A stretch of DNA of 64,000 bases from Lentzea jiangxiensis. Its GTDB lineage: Bacteria > Actinomycetota > Actinomycetes > Mycobacteriales > Pseudonocardiaceae. The position numbers were made by a program, and so were the translations under genes. The notes under the pieces were generated by a model. That model did no database searches and was not told where the DNA came from. It saw nothing but the letters and a program-made list of their open reading frames with translations. The DNA is taken from assembly GCF_900104175.1 (NCBI RefSeq), contig NZ_FNIX01000016.1, positions 109,350 to 173,349 of the forward strand, written 5' to 3'. Each line of letters opens with the position of its first letter. The stretch's first letter is position 1. Positions 26,287 to 34,687 of the stretch are shown piece after piece.

Positions 26287-27080
26287 CGCAGGACCTTCCT
26301 CTCCAGCAGCCGCACCAGGGCGTCCGTCGTCAGGCCGAGCAGCGCGTACACCACGAGGCCGACGACCACGACGTCGGTGCGGAGGAACTCACGGGCGTTG
26401 TTGATCAGGAAGCCGAGACCGGCGTCGGCGTTGACCTGCTCGCCGACGATCAGCGACAGCCACGCGGTGCCGAGCGCGATCCGCAGTCCCACCAGGGTTT
26501 GCGGCACCGCGGACGGCAGCACGACGTGCACGACCCGTTCGAAGCGGCTGTACCCGAGCACGCGGGCGGCCTCGACCAGGCCCGGATCGGTCTGCCGGAT
26601 GCCCGCGTGCAGGTTGAGGTAGAGCGGGAACGCCACACCGGCCGCGACGAGCGCCAGCTTGGGTTCCTCACCGATGCCGAACCACAGGATGAACAACGGG
26701 ATCAGGCCGAGGTGCGGCAGCGTCCGCAGCATCTGCACCGGCGGGTCGAGCAAAGTCTCGCCCCACCGGGAAAGGCCCGAGACAAGGCCCAGGGCGACCC
26801 CGGTGAAACCGCCTATAAGAAATCCGAAGAACACGCGCGTGATGGACACCGCGAATGCTTCACCCAATTGGCCGTCGGCGATCAGCTCACCGGCGGTTTC
26901 GGCGACGGTGAGCGGAGACGCGAGCTTGTCGGGCGAGAGCACACCCGTTGAGCTGGCCAGTTGCCACAGCAGAACCAGCGCGACGGGGCTGATCCAGCGC
27001 AGCGGCAGCGTCAGCTTCCGCGTCGGCGCAGTCGTCGCGGATTTCGGCCGAGCGGCCACTTCCGCCGTGGACGAGGTCAT
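26271..27080 (-). CDS. ssuC: sulfonate ABC transporter permease
   Basis: 269 residues from ATG 27080 (a longer frame upstream has no good start or family sequence). Six membrane helices; the EAA loop that contacts the ATPase reads EAARVLGYSRFERVVHVVLP. First gene of the ssuCBA-ssuD transcription unit. No strong Shine-Dalgarno precedes the ATG. The 169 nt between it and the divergent M48 gene holds the promoters; I see no operator palindrome. Confidence 0.93.
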   Translation of the reverse strand: MTSSTAEVAARPKSATTAPTRKLTLPLRWISPVALVLLWQLASSTGVLSPDKLASPLTVAETAGELIADGQLGEAFAVSITRVFFGFLIGGFTGVALGLVSGLSRWGETLLDPPVQMLRTLPHLGLIPLFILWFGIGEEPKLALVAAGVAFPLYLNLHAGIRQTDPGLVEAARVLGYSRFERVVHVVLPSAVPQTLVGLRIALGTAWLSLIVGEQVNADAGLGFLINNAREFLRTDVVVVGLVVYALLGLTTDALVRLLERKVLRWQKR

Positions 27081-27249
27081 GGGCGGAAGTACAGGCGAGC
27101 CCGCGAAACGAGTCAACGACGCCCAAATCGTGAAAATGCGTCGCACAGCGAGATGTTCCCCGCACGGACATATTTCCCGCCAACGGCTGAGTGACAGGGA
27201 CGGCCGCAACGATCACCATGCAGGCATGCAAGAGGGGGACAGACCAGGG

Positions 27250-29610
27250 GTGCCTTCGGGCACCACGCTGAGGTTCGCGTCGCTGGTGCTGCTGGCGGTC
27301 GCGACGACGTTGCAGATCTTCGGCCTGTACGCGTCGGTGTGGCGGTCGCCGACCACGCTCGACTTCGCGCGGTGCCAGGTGCGGTCGGGGCTCTACCTGA
27401 CCTCGACCCTGTGGGTCGATCCCGACGAGTCCAAATGGGACGGTTACCGGGAGTGCATGGCGACGTTCCTGGGCAGCAGGGCCGTCTGGCTCGCGGGCGG
27501 GCTGGTGCTGCTCTTCGCCGTGGCCCTGCTGGTCTACGCGCTGCGGCCGGCGGTGTTGCGCTACCGCAGGAACCTGGCGCCCGTTCCCGAGGAGCTGGTC
27601 GAGCCGCTCGCCGCGCTGGTCGCGGAGGCCGGCCTCGCGAAGGCGCCGACGTTCCTGCTCGACCGGGCGAACACCCGCACCGGCGGTGTCGCGTTCGGCA
27701 CGCACCGCCGCAAGTACGTGGCGCTCAACCTCGGCATGATGGCGTTGCGGCGCATCGAACCCGAGTCGTTCCGCGCGATCGTCCTGCACGAGCTGGCGCA
27801 CGTCCGCAACGACGTCACGATCACCTACGCCACGCTGGCGATCTGGCGCGCCTTCGTCCTCGTGGTGCTGACGCCGTACGTGGTCACGCTGTTCGCACCG
27901 CTGCCGAAGTATCACGCCACCTTCACCCAGCTCTGGCACCTGGCCGTGCTCGTGCTGCTGGTGTTCGCCGCCCGCGTCGCCGTGCTGCGGGCACGGGAGA
28001 AGCACGCCGACGCGCTGGTGGTGCGCTGGACCGGCAACGCGGACCCGTACCGGGTGCTGCTGCCCGCGGAAAGGTTGCGGCGCTGGTTCGGGCACCACCC
28101 GGCCCCGGCCGGCCGTCTCGCCGTGATGCGCGACCCCAGGTCGTTGCTGCGGCCCGGCTTCTTCGAGACGCTCGGCAGCGCGCTCGCCGTGCAGATCGCC
28201 TGGTGGCACGCGGTCGGTGGCCTGCGCGAGCTGACCTGGTACCGCGATGGCAACGAGTCGTTCCTGGTCATGAGGATCGCCTGGGCGGTGGCGGTGGCCG
28301 TGCTCGTCTGCCTGGTCGCCTGGCGCGGTGCGGCTTTCGGTCCCCGGCGCGGCACGTTCGCGCTGCCCGGTCTGGCCGTGGGCCTCGGCCTGGCGCTCGG
28401 CGACGTGCTGGACGCGCAGAACGTCCTCCCCGTCACGCCGCACCGCGTCATCGCCTCGCTCGCGCTGGTGGCCACCGCGACCCTCGTGACGATCTGGGCC
28501 GGGCACTGCGCGACGCTCGTGCGAACCCGGTGGCACGCCTGGCTCCTCGGGCTGTCGGCGGTCGCCGTCGTGCACACGCTGCTGGGCTGGTTCCCCGAGA
28601 TCCGCGTGGCGCACGCGGTGTGGCGCGACAGCATCGCGCCGGTGCTGGACCCGCTCGACGACACCGTGACGAAGGCCGTGGTGCTCCCGTTCCTGCTGAA
28701 CTCCCACCGCGTGCTGACGGTGGCGGTGCTCGGCCTGCTGTGGCTCGTGCCGCTGGTGCTGCGCCGGGAGTTCCCCCGGACCGCCGCGCTGGCCGGGGGC
28801 GTCGGCGGTCTGCTCGCGGCCGGGGCGGTGGCGTTGCTCGGCTCGGCCGGGACGCCCCTCACCGCCACGGCCTGGCAGGTCGTCGCGGTCGTCGGCGTGC
28901 AGCTCGTCGTGGTGGCGGCGGCACGCGTGGACCGGGTGGGCGCGTTGCTGACGGCGTGGCTCATCGGGCTGACCGGGACGGCGGCCATCTGGCTCACCCG
29001 CCTCGACGGGTCCGAAGTGGACAGCGTGCTCGCGATGCGCCCGCACCAGGTCCTGCCGCTCCTCGGAACGGTCGCGGCACTCCTCGCGGGTGGCTACGGC
29101 CTGCGCAGGGGTTACGAGCGCTCACGGCCCGTCTGGGCGGTCGCGATCGCTGCCCTGGGCGTGGCGGTGTCGGTGTGGCAGCCGGCTCCGGACCAGGACG
29201 TGGTGGCGTTGCAGCCGCCGGCGCCCGCGGAGGCGCGGGTGGACACCGACGAGGCCGTGAACACGTGGATGCACGGCGGCGGCTGGGAGCGGCTGACCAC
29301 CGTGATCAAGGCCAACGACCAGGTGTTCGCCGGTGTGCGGGCGGCGGACCCGGCCGCGATCGCGGCCGGGTGCCAGGCGCTCGGTCCGGTGCTGCGGGCG
29401 GAGTTCCCGCAGCCGCCGGACGCGCAGATCGCCACGAGCTGGTCGGAGGGGTTGCGGGCGTTGGAGAACGGCACCCGCTCGTGCCTCGTCGTCTTCCGCG
29501 ACGGAGGCCCGGACGACGGCTCGATGACGAAGGAGTTCCTGAAGGGCATCGAGCAGCTGCAACGCACGCAGGCCGCGCTGCTCGACGCCCAGGAGCGAGC
29601 TCTCAGCTGA
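27250..29610 (+). CDS. large membrane protein with M48-type metalloprotease domain
   Basis: 786 residues from GTG 27250, preceded at 11 nt by AGAGGGGG; ATG 27226 is an alternative without a clear Shine-Dalgarno. After two N-terminal helices (about 8-30, 78-98) lies a zinc-protease domain with HELAH at 180-184 and the third-ligand motif REKHADA (Glu250). The rest is about a dozen further membrane helices and a C-terminal outside or inside domain of about 130 residues. M48 proteases cut membrane proteins (HtpX-like); the long multi-helix C-terminal half is unusual. The stop overlaps purA by 8 nt. Confidence 0.85.
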   Translation: MPSGTTLRFASLVLLAVATTLQIFGLYASVWRSPTTLDFARCQVRSGLYLTSTLWVDPDESKWDGYRECMATFLGSRAVWLAGGLVLLFAVALLVYALRPAVLRYRRNLAPVPEELVEPLAALVAEAGLAKAPTFLLDRANTRTGGVAFGTHRRKYVALNLGMMALRRIEPESFRAIVLHELAHVRNDVTITYATLAIWRAFVLVVLTPYVVTLFAPLPKYHATFTQLWHLAVLVLLVFAARVAVLRAREKHADALVVRWTGNADPYRVLLPAERLRRWFGHHPAPAGRLAVMRDPRSLLRPGFFETLGSALAVQIAWWHAVGGLRELTWYRDGNESFLVMRIAWAVAVAVLVCLVAWRGAAFGPRRGTFALPGLAVGLGLALGDVLDAQNVLPVTPHRVIASLALVATATLVTIWAGHCATLVRTRWHAWLLGLSAVAVVHTLLGWFPEIRVAHAVWRDSIAPVLDPLDDTVTKAVVLPFLLNSHRVLTVAVLGLLWLVPLVLRREFPRTAALAGGVGGLLAAGAVALLGSAGTPLTATAWQVVAVVGVQLVVVAAARVDRVGALLTAWLIGLTGTAAIWLTRLDGSEVDSVLAMRPHQVLPLLGTVAALLAGGYGLRRGYERSRPVWAVAIAALGVAVSVWQPAPDQDVVALQPPAPAEARVDTDEAVNTWMHGGGWERLTTVIKANDQVFAGVRAADPAAIAAGCQALGPVLRAEFPQPPDAQIATSWSEGLRALENGTRSCLVVFRDGGPDDGSMTKEFLKGIEQLQRTQAALLDAQERALS

Positions 29611-30892
29611 GCACGTCGTGGCGCACGATCGTCTGGTCGCGGCCGGGGCCGACGCCGATCGCCGAGACGCGGGCGCCGATGATGCCCTCCAGGTACTCGA
29701 CGTACGCCTTGGCGTTCGCGGGCAGCTCGTCGAACGAGCGGCAGTGCGAGATGTCCTCGAACCAGCCCGGCAGCTCCTCGTATACCGGGACGGCGTGGTG
29801 CACGTCGGTCTGCGTCATCGGCATCTCGTCGACGCGGCGTCCGTCCACTTCGTACGCGACGCAGACCGGCACCTTCTCCAGCCCGGACAGCACGTCGAGC
29901 TTGGTGAGGAAGTAGTCGGTGATGCCGTTGACGCGGCTGGCGTAGCGGGCGATCACGGCGTCGAACCAGCCGGTGCGGCGGCTGCGGCCGGTGGTGACGC
30001 CGAACTCGCCGCCCTGCTTGCGCAGGTACTCGCCCATGTCGTCGTCGAGCTCCGTCGGGAAAGGACCGGAGCCGACGCGGGTCGTGTAGGCCTTCAGGAT
30101 GCCGATCACGGTGCTGATGCGGGTCGGGCCGACGCCCGAGCCGACGGTCGCGCCACCCGAGGTCGGGTTCGACGACGTGACGAACGGGTAGGTGCCGTGG
30201 TCGACGTCGAGCAGGGTGCCCTGCGAGCCCTCCAGCACGACGATCTCGCCGCGGTCGAGCGCCTGGTTGAGCAGCAGGCGGGTGTCGGCGATGCGGTGCA
30301 CGAAGTGCTGGCCGTGCTCCAGCACCTGGTCGACGACCTGGTCGGCGTCGAGCGCCTTGCGGTTGTAGACCTTGACCAGCACCTGGTTCTTGAAGTCCAG
30401 GGCCGCCTCGACCTTCTGGCGCAGGATCTTCTCGTCCAGCAGGTCCTGCACGCGGACGCCGACGCGGGCGAGCTTGTCCTGGTAGGCGGGCCCGATGCCG
30501 CGCCCGGTCGTGCCGATCTTCGCCTTGCCCAGGTAGCGCTCGGTCACCTTGTCGATGGCCACGTGGTACGGCATGATCAAGTGCGCGTCCGACGAGATCA
30601 GCAGGCCGCTGGTGTCGACGCCCTTCTCCTCCAGGCCCGCGAGCTCGGTGAGCAGCACGCCGGGGTCGACGACGACACCGTTGCCGATCACGTTCTTCAC
30701 ACCGGGCGTGAGGATGCCGGAGGGGATCAGGTGGAGGGCGAACTTCTGGCCGTCCGGGAGGACCACGGTGTGACCCGCGTTGTTGCCACCCTGGTAGCGG
30801 ACGATCCACTGGACACGCTCACCGAGGATGTCGGTGGCCTTGCCCTTGCCCTCATCGCCCCACTGGGCACCGATCAGCACGACGGCCGGCAT
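29603..30892 (-). CDS. purA: adenylosuccinate synthetase
   Basis: 429 residues, full length for PurA. Opens VVLIGAQWGDEGKGK (catalytic Asp and P-loop), then GGNNAGHTVV, the GTTGRGIGPAYQDK signature, and the GTP-binding end DVLSGLEKVPVC. It makes adenylosuccinate from IMP, Asp and GTP. ATG at 30892 is the only start before the motif. It is divergent from the uncharacterised gene at 30961. Confidence 0.97.
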   Translation of the reverse strand: MPAVVLIGAQWGDEGKGKATDILGERVQWIVRYQGGNNAGHTVVLPDGQKFALHLIPSGILTPGVKNVIGNGVVVDPGVLLTELAGLEEKGVDTSGLLISSDAHLIMPYHVAIDKVTERYLGKAKIGTTGRGIGPAYQDKLARVGVRVQDLLDEKILRQKVEAALDFKNQVLVKVYNRKALDADQVVDQVLEHGQHFVHRIADTRLLLNQALDRGEIVVLEGSQGTLLDVDHGTYPFVTSSNPTSGGATVGSGVGPTRISTVIGILKAYTTRVGSGPFPTELDDDMGEYLRKQGGEFGVTTGRSRRTGWFDAVIARYASRVNGITDYFLTKLDVLSGLEKVPVCVAYEVDGRRVDEMPMTQTDVHHAVPVYEELPGWFEDISHCRSFDELPANAKAYVEYLEGIIGARVSAIGVGPGRDQTIVRHDVLS

Positions 30893-30960
30893 GTGAAACT
30901 CCAAGCGCTTGGACTGGTTCGAGCGAATGCCGGTAAGTGAGGGTAGACCAGGAGATGACC

Positions 30961-31611
30961 GTGCGCGGAATCGTGTTGGCCTGCGGAAACACGCAGTTGC
31001 CGATGATCGCTCAACGTGACGACGTCCACACCGTCCCGGCGCGTCCCGGCAAGGACCACGTCGACGCCCACCTGGATGCCGAACGGCTCGTCGTCGCGGG
31101 CACCGACGCCGACCTCGCGGCGGTCGCGTTGCGGTTGCTGCGCAAGGAGAAGCTCGGCTCGGTTGCCCTCGGTTACGTCCCGGTCGGCGAGTCGGCCGTC
31201 GCGGCGCTCTGGGGCCTGTCGACCGACCCCGGCCGGGCCCTCGACATCGCCCTGAACGGTGACGTCGACCCCGTCCCGCTGGTCCGCGACGACGTCGGCG
31301 GCGTGCTGATGGGCCTCGGCGTGTTGTCACCGGTTCGTGGCGTTGGTTACAGCGACGCGGACAACGTGCTGCGCGGGCAGGCGTCCCGGATCGAGTGCAC
31401 GCCCGACACGGAGGGCGGCCTCGGCCTGACGATCAGGATCATCAACAAGCGCCTGTTCGGCTCGAAGGTGAGCGAGAGCCGCCCGCGCGCGTTCCAGCTC
31501 GGCTGCCTCCCCACGACCGCCGTCCTCGACGGGCACAAGCACCCGAGGCCGGTCGACAAGTGGACCTGGTACCGCCACACCGAGGACTTGAGGCTCGTCC
31601 GAGGCGTCTAG
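30961..31611 (+). CDS. uncharacterised actinobacterial protein divergent from purA
   Basis: 216 residues. The GTG at 30961 has AGGAG 6 nt upstream; the ATG at 30955 abuts that Shine-Dalgarno and is the alternative. I do not recognise the family. Conserved-looking pieces are IVLACGNTQLPMIAQ, a Gly-rich centre (VGGVLMGLGVLSPVRGVGYSDADNVLRGQ), and a basic C-terminus. The shape vaguely recalls lipid-kinase C-terminal lobes, but no catalytic GGDGT motif is present. Third-position G/C is near-total, so it is a real gene. Confidence 0.72.
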   Translation: MRGIVLACGNTQLPMIAQRDDVHTVPARPGKDHVDAHLDAERLVVAGTDADLAAVALRLLRKEKLGSVALGYVPVGESAVAALWGLSTDPGRALDIALNGDVDPVPLVRDDVGGVLMGLGVLSPVRGVGYSDADNVLRGQASRIECTPDTEGGLGLTIRIINKRLFGSKVSESRPRAFQLGCLPTTAVLDGHKHPRPVDKWTWYRHTEDLRLVRGV

Positions 31612-31714
31612 CCGTGCGCTTGTCATTCATCTGAGTGTCACTCGAAGGCATTGCCTAATTTCAGATTGTGACCAAGGGTGGTCCCGATCACTTTCCACGA
31701 GGAAGGTCGGGACG

Positions 31715-32344
31715 ATGTCAAAAGTTAACCGAGCCTTGGGTGTCCTGGTTGCCACCGCGGCCCTCACCTTCGGTTCCGTTTCCCCTGCGCTCGCGACACC
31801 GCCGAACATCCCCACCGCCGCCACCGCCAAGTCGGAGCTGGCCGGCCTCACGGTCCGCGCCGACGGCTCGATGACGGGCTACTCCCGCGACAAGTTCCCC
31901 CACTGGACCACCCAGTCGGGCACCTGCAACACCCGCGAGGCCGTGCTGAAGCGCGACGGCACCAACGTCGTGACGGACTCGAGCTGCGCCGCCACCTCGG
32001 GCCGCTGGTACTCGCCCTACGACGGCGCGACCTGGACCGCGGCGTCCGATGTGGACATCGACCACATCGTGCCGCTGGCCGCGGCCTGGCGTTCGGGGGC
32101 GGCCTCCTGGACCACCGCCCAACGCCAGGCGTTCGCCAACGACATGTCCGGCCCGCAGCTCATCGCCGTGACGGACAACGTGAACCAGGCCAAGGGCGAC
32201 CAGACCCCGGCCACCTGGAAGCCGCCGCTGTCGTCGTACTGGTGCACCTACGCCAAGATGTGGGTACACACCAAGTACCGCTGGAACCTCAGCGTGAACT
32301 CGGCGGAGAAGACCGAACTGACGGGCATGCTCGGAAGGTGCTGA
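31715..32344 (+). CDS. secreted HNH nuclease (DUF1524/GmrSD-type)
   Basis: 209 residues. Signal peptide 1-27 (cleavage after ALA). The HNH core is DVDIDHIVPLAAAWRSGA at 112-129 followed by NVNQAKGDQTP (Asn155, Lys160), the bba-metal layout of DUF1524-type nucleases. Four cysteines (71, 91, 177, 209) could form two disulfides, in keeping with an exported enzyme. Good Shine-Dalgarno GAGGAAGG about 9 nt before ATG. Expected to cut DNA outside the cell. The stop overlaps the next gene's ATG (TGATG). Confidence 0.92.
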   Translation: MSKVNRALGVLVATAALTFGSVSPALATPPNIPTAATAKSELAGLTVRADGSMTGYSRDKFPHWTTQSGTCNTREAVLKRDGTNVVTDSSCAATSGRWYSPYDGATWTAASDVDIDHIVPLAAAWRSGAASWTTAQRQAFANDMSGPQLIAVTDNVNQAKGDQTPATWKPPLSSYWCTYAKMWVHTKYRWNLSVNSAEKTELTGMLGRC

Positions 32345-32595
32345 TGGCGTCCCTCTCCACGCTCTTCGTGGCGGGCCCCGGTGGCGTGATGACCGACGAG
32401 GTCGGCGTCGTCACCGGCGACCTGGAGCTGTGCACCGACCTCTCCGACGACGGGAAGCTGCGCGCACTGGTCCGCTACGAGGGCGCGGAGGAGTGGTACG
32501 CCATCACGGGCGCTTCGTGCGTCCTGGCCGATCCTCGCGACCACGAGCAGGTGCACTCCCTTCTGCACGGGCTCCTGCACCGCCCGGAGGGCTGA
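32344..32595 (+). CDS. small acidic protein coupled to the HNH nuclease
   Basis: 83 residues, start ATG inside the nuclease stop (TGATG at 32342-32346), so translation is coupled. About 15 Asp/Glu against 6 Lys/Arg make it strongly acidic. No signal peptide or membrane helix. Codon third positions are almost all G/C, supporting a real gene even though 92 nt overlap the convergent FUSC frame. I recognise no family. Acidic cytoplasmic partners are typical of immunity proteins for HNH nucleases, which is a hypothesis only. Confidence 0.65.
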   Translation: MASLSTLFVAGPGGVMTDEVGVVTGDLELCTDLSDDGKLRALVRYEGAEEWYAITGASCVLADPRDHEQVHSLLHGLLHRPEG

Positions 32596-33688
32596 GGGGC
32601 GGCAACGCCTCCATCGCCTCACCCCGGCTGAGCCCCGTCGCCTGCAGCAGGTCCACCGCGACACTGCGGATCTGCGCCAGTACGACCTTGGACGAGAACC
32701 CGTCCCCACCGAGACGTCGCGCGGTCAGCTCCCGCGCGGCGTCCCGCACGGCCTGCCGGGTCGCCTTCGGCTCCCTGCCCTTCTCCAGCTCGCCCTTCAG
32801 GCAGTCCAGGGCGTCCGCGTAGTCCACGAGCACCTGCGGCACCCCGTCCGGAATCCGCTCATCGGCCTTCAACGCCGCCATCGACCGCCGAGCCAGCACC
32901 CGCGTGTTCCGGATCGCGTAGTCCACCGGCCCGGCAGCGGTCTGGTACCGGCTCAGCTCGTCCTTGGACCGCCACCGGATGGGCGCGATCTTCGCGATCT
33001 CACTCCCGGTCTGCAACGCGGACTTGTAGTCGTCGATCGTCGTCTGGCTGGTCCGCAACTCGGCCAGCACCCCGGCGGCCTTGACGGCGTCCTTCTCCTC
33101 CAACGCCGCCGCGAGGTTCCTCAGCGCACCGCTCAACGTGCTCGTCAACACCTTGAGCTGCCGCTGCGCCACCGTGATCGGGTTGGCGGGGATGAGCGCC
33201 GCCACCGCCAGCCCGACGAGCCCCCCGGTCAACGCGTCGATCATCCGGTCGAACCCGCCACCGGCACTGGGCGGCAACAGCGTCGCCACCAGCACAGCGG
33301 ACGACCCGGCCTGCAACGCGATGACCGTCCCACCGTCCAGCAACACCGCCGTCGACATCGCCAGCGCCACGACCAACGCGATCTGCCAGGGCCCACTGCC
33401 GATCCACCCGATCAGCGCGTCCCCCACACCGACCCCGACCGAGACACCCACCACGAGCTCACCAACACGCCGCAACCGCTGCCCCAACGACACCCCGAGG
33501 CAGACAACAGCGGCAATGGGCGCGAAAAAGGGGTGCTCATGCCCGATGAGCGCGGTCGCCACCGTCCAGGCCAACCCGGCGGACAGAGCACATTGGACGA
33601 TCGGCAAAGCAGCCGCGCGCCACCGCGTCAGCCCACGCCCGACGGTTTCCCTGACCGCGCCCACACCCACCCCGACCTGGTTCGCCAC
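32504..33688 (-). CDS. FUSC-family (aromatic acid exporter-like) membrane protein
   Basis: 394 residues from GTG 33688, chosen because the 65 residues encoded upstream are low-complexity and lack family sequence. Residues about 20-165 hold several hydrophobic helices, with HPFFAPIAAVVCLG and the GTVIALQAGSSA region typical of FUSC/ArAE-type transporters; the remaining half is a soluble helical domain. The last 25-30 residues (Gly/Arg/Pro-rich) extend 92 nt into the opposite gene and look like read-through after loss of an original stop. Transport substrate unknown. Confidence 0.8.
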   Translation of the reverse strand: MANQVGVGVGAVRETVGRGLTRWRAAALPIVQCALSAGLAWTVATALIGHEHPFFAPIAAVVCLGVSLGQRLRRVGELVVGVSVGVGVGDALIGWIGSGPWQIALVVALAMSTAVLLDGGTVIALQAGSSAVLVATLLPPSAGGGFDRMIDALTGGLVGLAVAALIPANPITVAQRQLKVLTSTLSGALRNLAAALEEKDAVKAAGVLAELRTSQTTIDDYKSALQTGSEIAKIAPIRWRSKDELSRYQTAAGPVDYAIRNTRVLARRSMAALKADERIPDGVPQVLVDYADALDCLKGELEKGREPKATRQAVRDAARELTARRLGGDGFSSKVVLAQIRSVAVDLLQATGLSRGEAMEALPPLSPPGGAGARAEGSAPARGREDRPGRTKRP

Positions 33689-33988
33689 TGTTGCCCGCCG
33701 CCAGTCTCGAACCAACGGCCACCAGCCACAACCTGCGGGGACACATTCCCTTGCCCCAGGGCAAGCAACCTCACACCACGACGCCGAGGGCGAGCCGCAC
33801 TCCAGCGCGAGGCCGAAGGCGAGCCGCTTTGCTCTTGGCTTTTCAGGCGGCCGTCCCGGCCCACCCCACAACGGACGTAACACAGGGGACGCCTCAGCCG
33901 GCGCAAACGCGAGCTGGCGCAGGCGTCCCCCGCTCTCAGGACCCCTCGCAGCACAACCTGCTCAAGGGGTCCGGCACCGAGCGGAACC
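33689..33988. other. 300-nt spacer between FUSC gene and DUF3151 gene
   Basis: No gene is supported here. It contains a near-direct repeat (GCCGAGGGCGAGCCGC near 33781 and GCCGAAGGCGAGCCGC near 33812) and, at its right end, two consecutive hairpins described separately. The promoter of the FUSC gene must lie in the left part. Confidence 0.6.
33885..33972 (-). terminator. two tandem hairpins downstream of the DUF3151 gene
   Basis: Hairpin 1 pairs GGGGACGCCT (33885-33894) with AGGCGTCCCC (33921-33930). Hairpin 2 pairs GGACCCCT (33939-33946) with AGGGGTCC (33965-33972) and has an inner GCAG/CTGC stem. Both lie just past the DUF3151 stop on the minus strand, fitting a tandem terminator without U tract. 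Confidence 0.6.
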
Positions 33989-34408
33989 TCAGCCGAGACC
34001 CAACGCGGCAGGCGCCTCGGGGTCGGAGTCGGCGAGGAACTTCGCGCACCTCTCGAACTCCTCGTCCTCCCCGATCTCCCGGGCAGCCCGGGCCAGGGCG
34101 GCCAGCGCCCTCAGGAAGCCCTGGTTGGGCCGGTGCGCCCACGGCACGGGCCCGAAGCCCTTCCAGCCGGATCGCCGCAGCTGGTCCAACCCGCGGTGGT
34201 AGCCGGTCCGGGCATACGCGTAGGCCGCCACCGGGTCACCGGCGTGCAGCGCGCGCTCAGCCAACAAAGCCCAAGCCTCGGAGAAGTCCGGGTACGCCCG
34301 GACGATCTTGCCGGGATCAGTCCCGCCATCAGCAGCAGCCTGCGCCTCAGGGCGCTCGGGAAGACGGGTCGGTTCGGGCCCGAGGAGGTTCTCACGCATA
34401 CGCCCCAT
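33989..34408 (-). CDS. DUF3151 family protein
   Basis: 139 residues. The pattern (LLGPEPTRLP, YPDFSEAWALLAERALHAG, YAYARTGYHRGLDQLRRSGW, GPVPWAHRPNQGFLRAL) is that of actinobacterial DUF3151 proteins, TPR-like helical repeats of unknown role that are often encoded close to fbaA; here fbaA is 2.7 kb away on the same strand. ATG 34408 has GAGGA 9 nt upstream. Two hairpins follow the stop. Confidence 0.9.
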   Translation of the reverse strand: MGRMRENLLGPEPTRLPERPEAQAAADGGTDPGKIVRAYPDFSEAWALLAERALHAGDPVAAYAYARTGYHRGLDQLRRSGWKGFGPVPWAHRPNQGFLRALAALARAAREIGEDEEFERCAKFLADSDPEAPAALGLG

Positions 34409-34431
34409 CGTGCCGCATCCTCGTCGACGGG

Positions 34432-34551
34432 CTAGACGAACATCCTCAGGACGGTCGCCACCACGGCCAGCATCAGCACGGTGACGAGCACCCCGGCGAC
34501 GATCCGCTGGCTCCTGGTGGCCTTGTAGCTGTCGGTCGAGTCACTGCTCAT
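34432..34551 (-). CDS. 39-residue single-helix membrane protein
   Basis: Start ATG 34551; hydrophilic MSSDSTDSYKATRSQR, then one transmembrane helix (about 17-36) and a short end RMFV. It resembles the many tiny inner-membrane proteins of actinomycetes. It lies 23 nt ahead of the DUF3151 ORF on the same strand, so the two may share a transcript. No function can be assigned. Shine-Dalgarno is weak (AAGGTG). Confidence 0.5.
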   Translation of the reverse strand: MSSDSTDSYKATRSQRIVAGVLVTVLMLAVVATVLRMFV

Positions 34552-34687
34552 GGCCGTGCACCTTGCCGATCGGCACCACAGGAGTTCAACTCCGTTCACT
34601 CCATCGTGCACACGAATCGGAAACATCAGGGTAAAACCAGGGCCGTTCGGCCTTCCTGGGCACCAGGGCTGTGCTCATGATGTTCGG

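Noticed and set aside
26659..27249. N-terminal extension of the M48 protein by about 190 residues
   Set aside because: It would run antisense through ssuC and its promoter. The family-like sequence begins only after 27250.
24627..27249. Riboswitch or operator upstream of the sulfonate operon
   Set aside because: No conserved leader, SAM-box-like pattern or clear palindrome was found in the 169-nt gap before ssuC.
33689..33883. 65-residue N-terminal extension of the FUSC protein
   Set aside because: Low-complexity, cysteine- and proline-rich sequence unlike a membrane transporter start.
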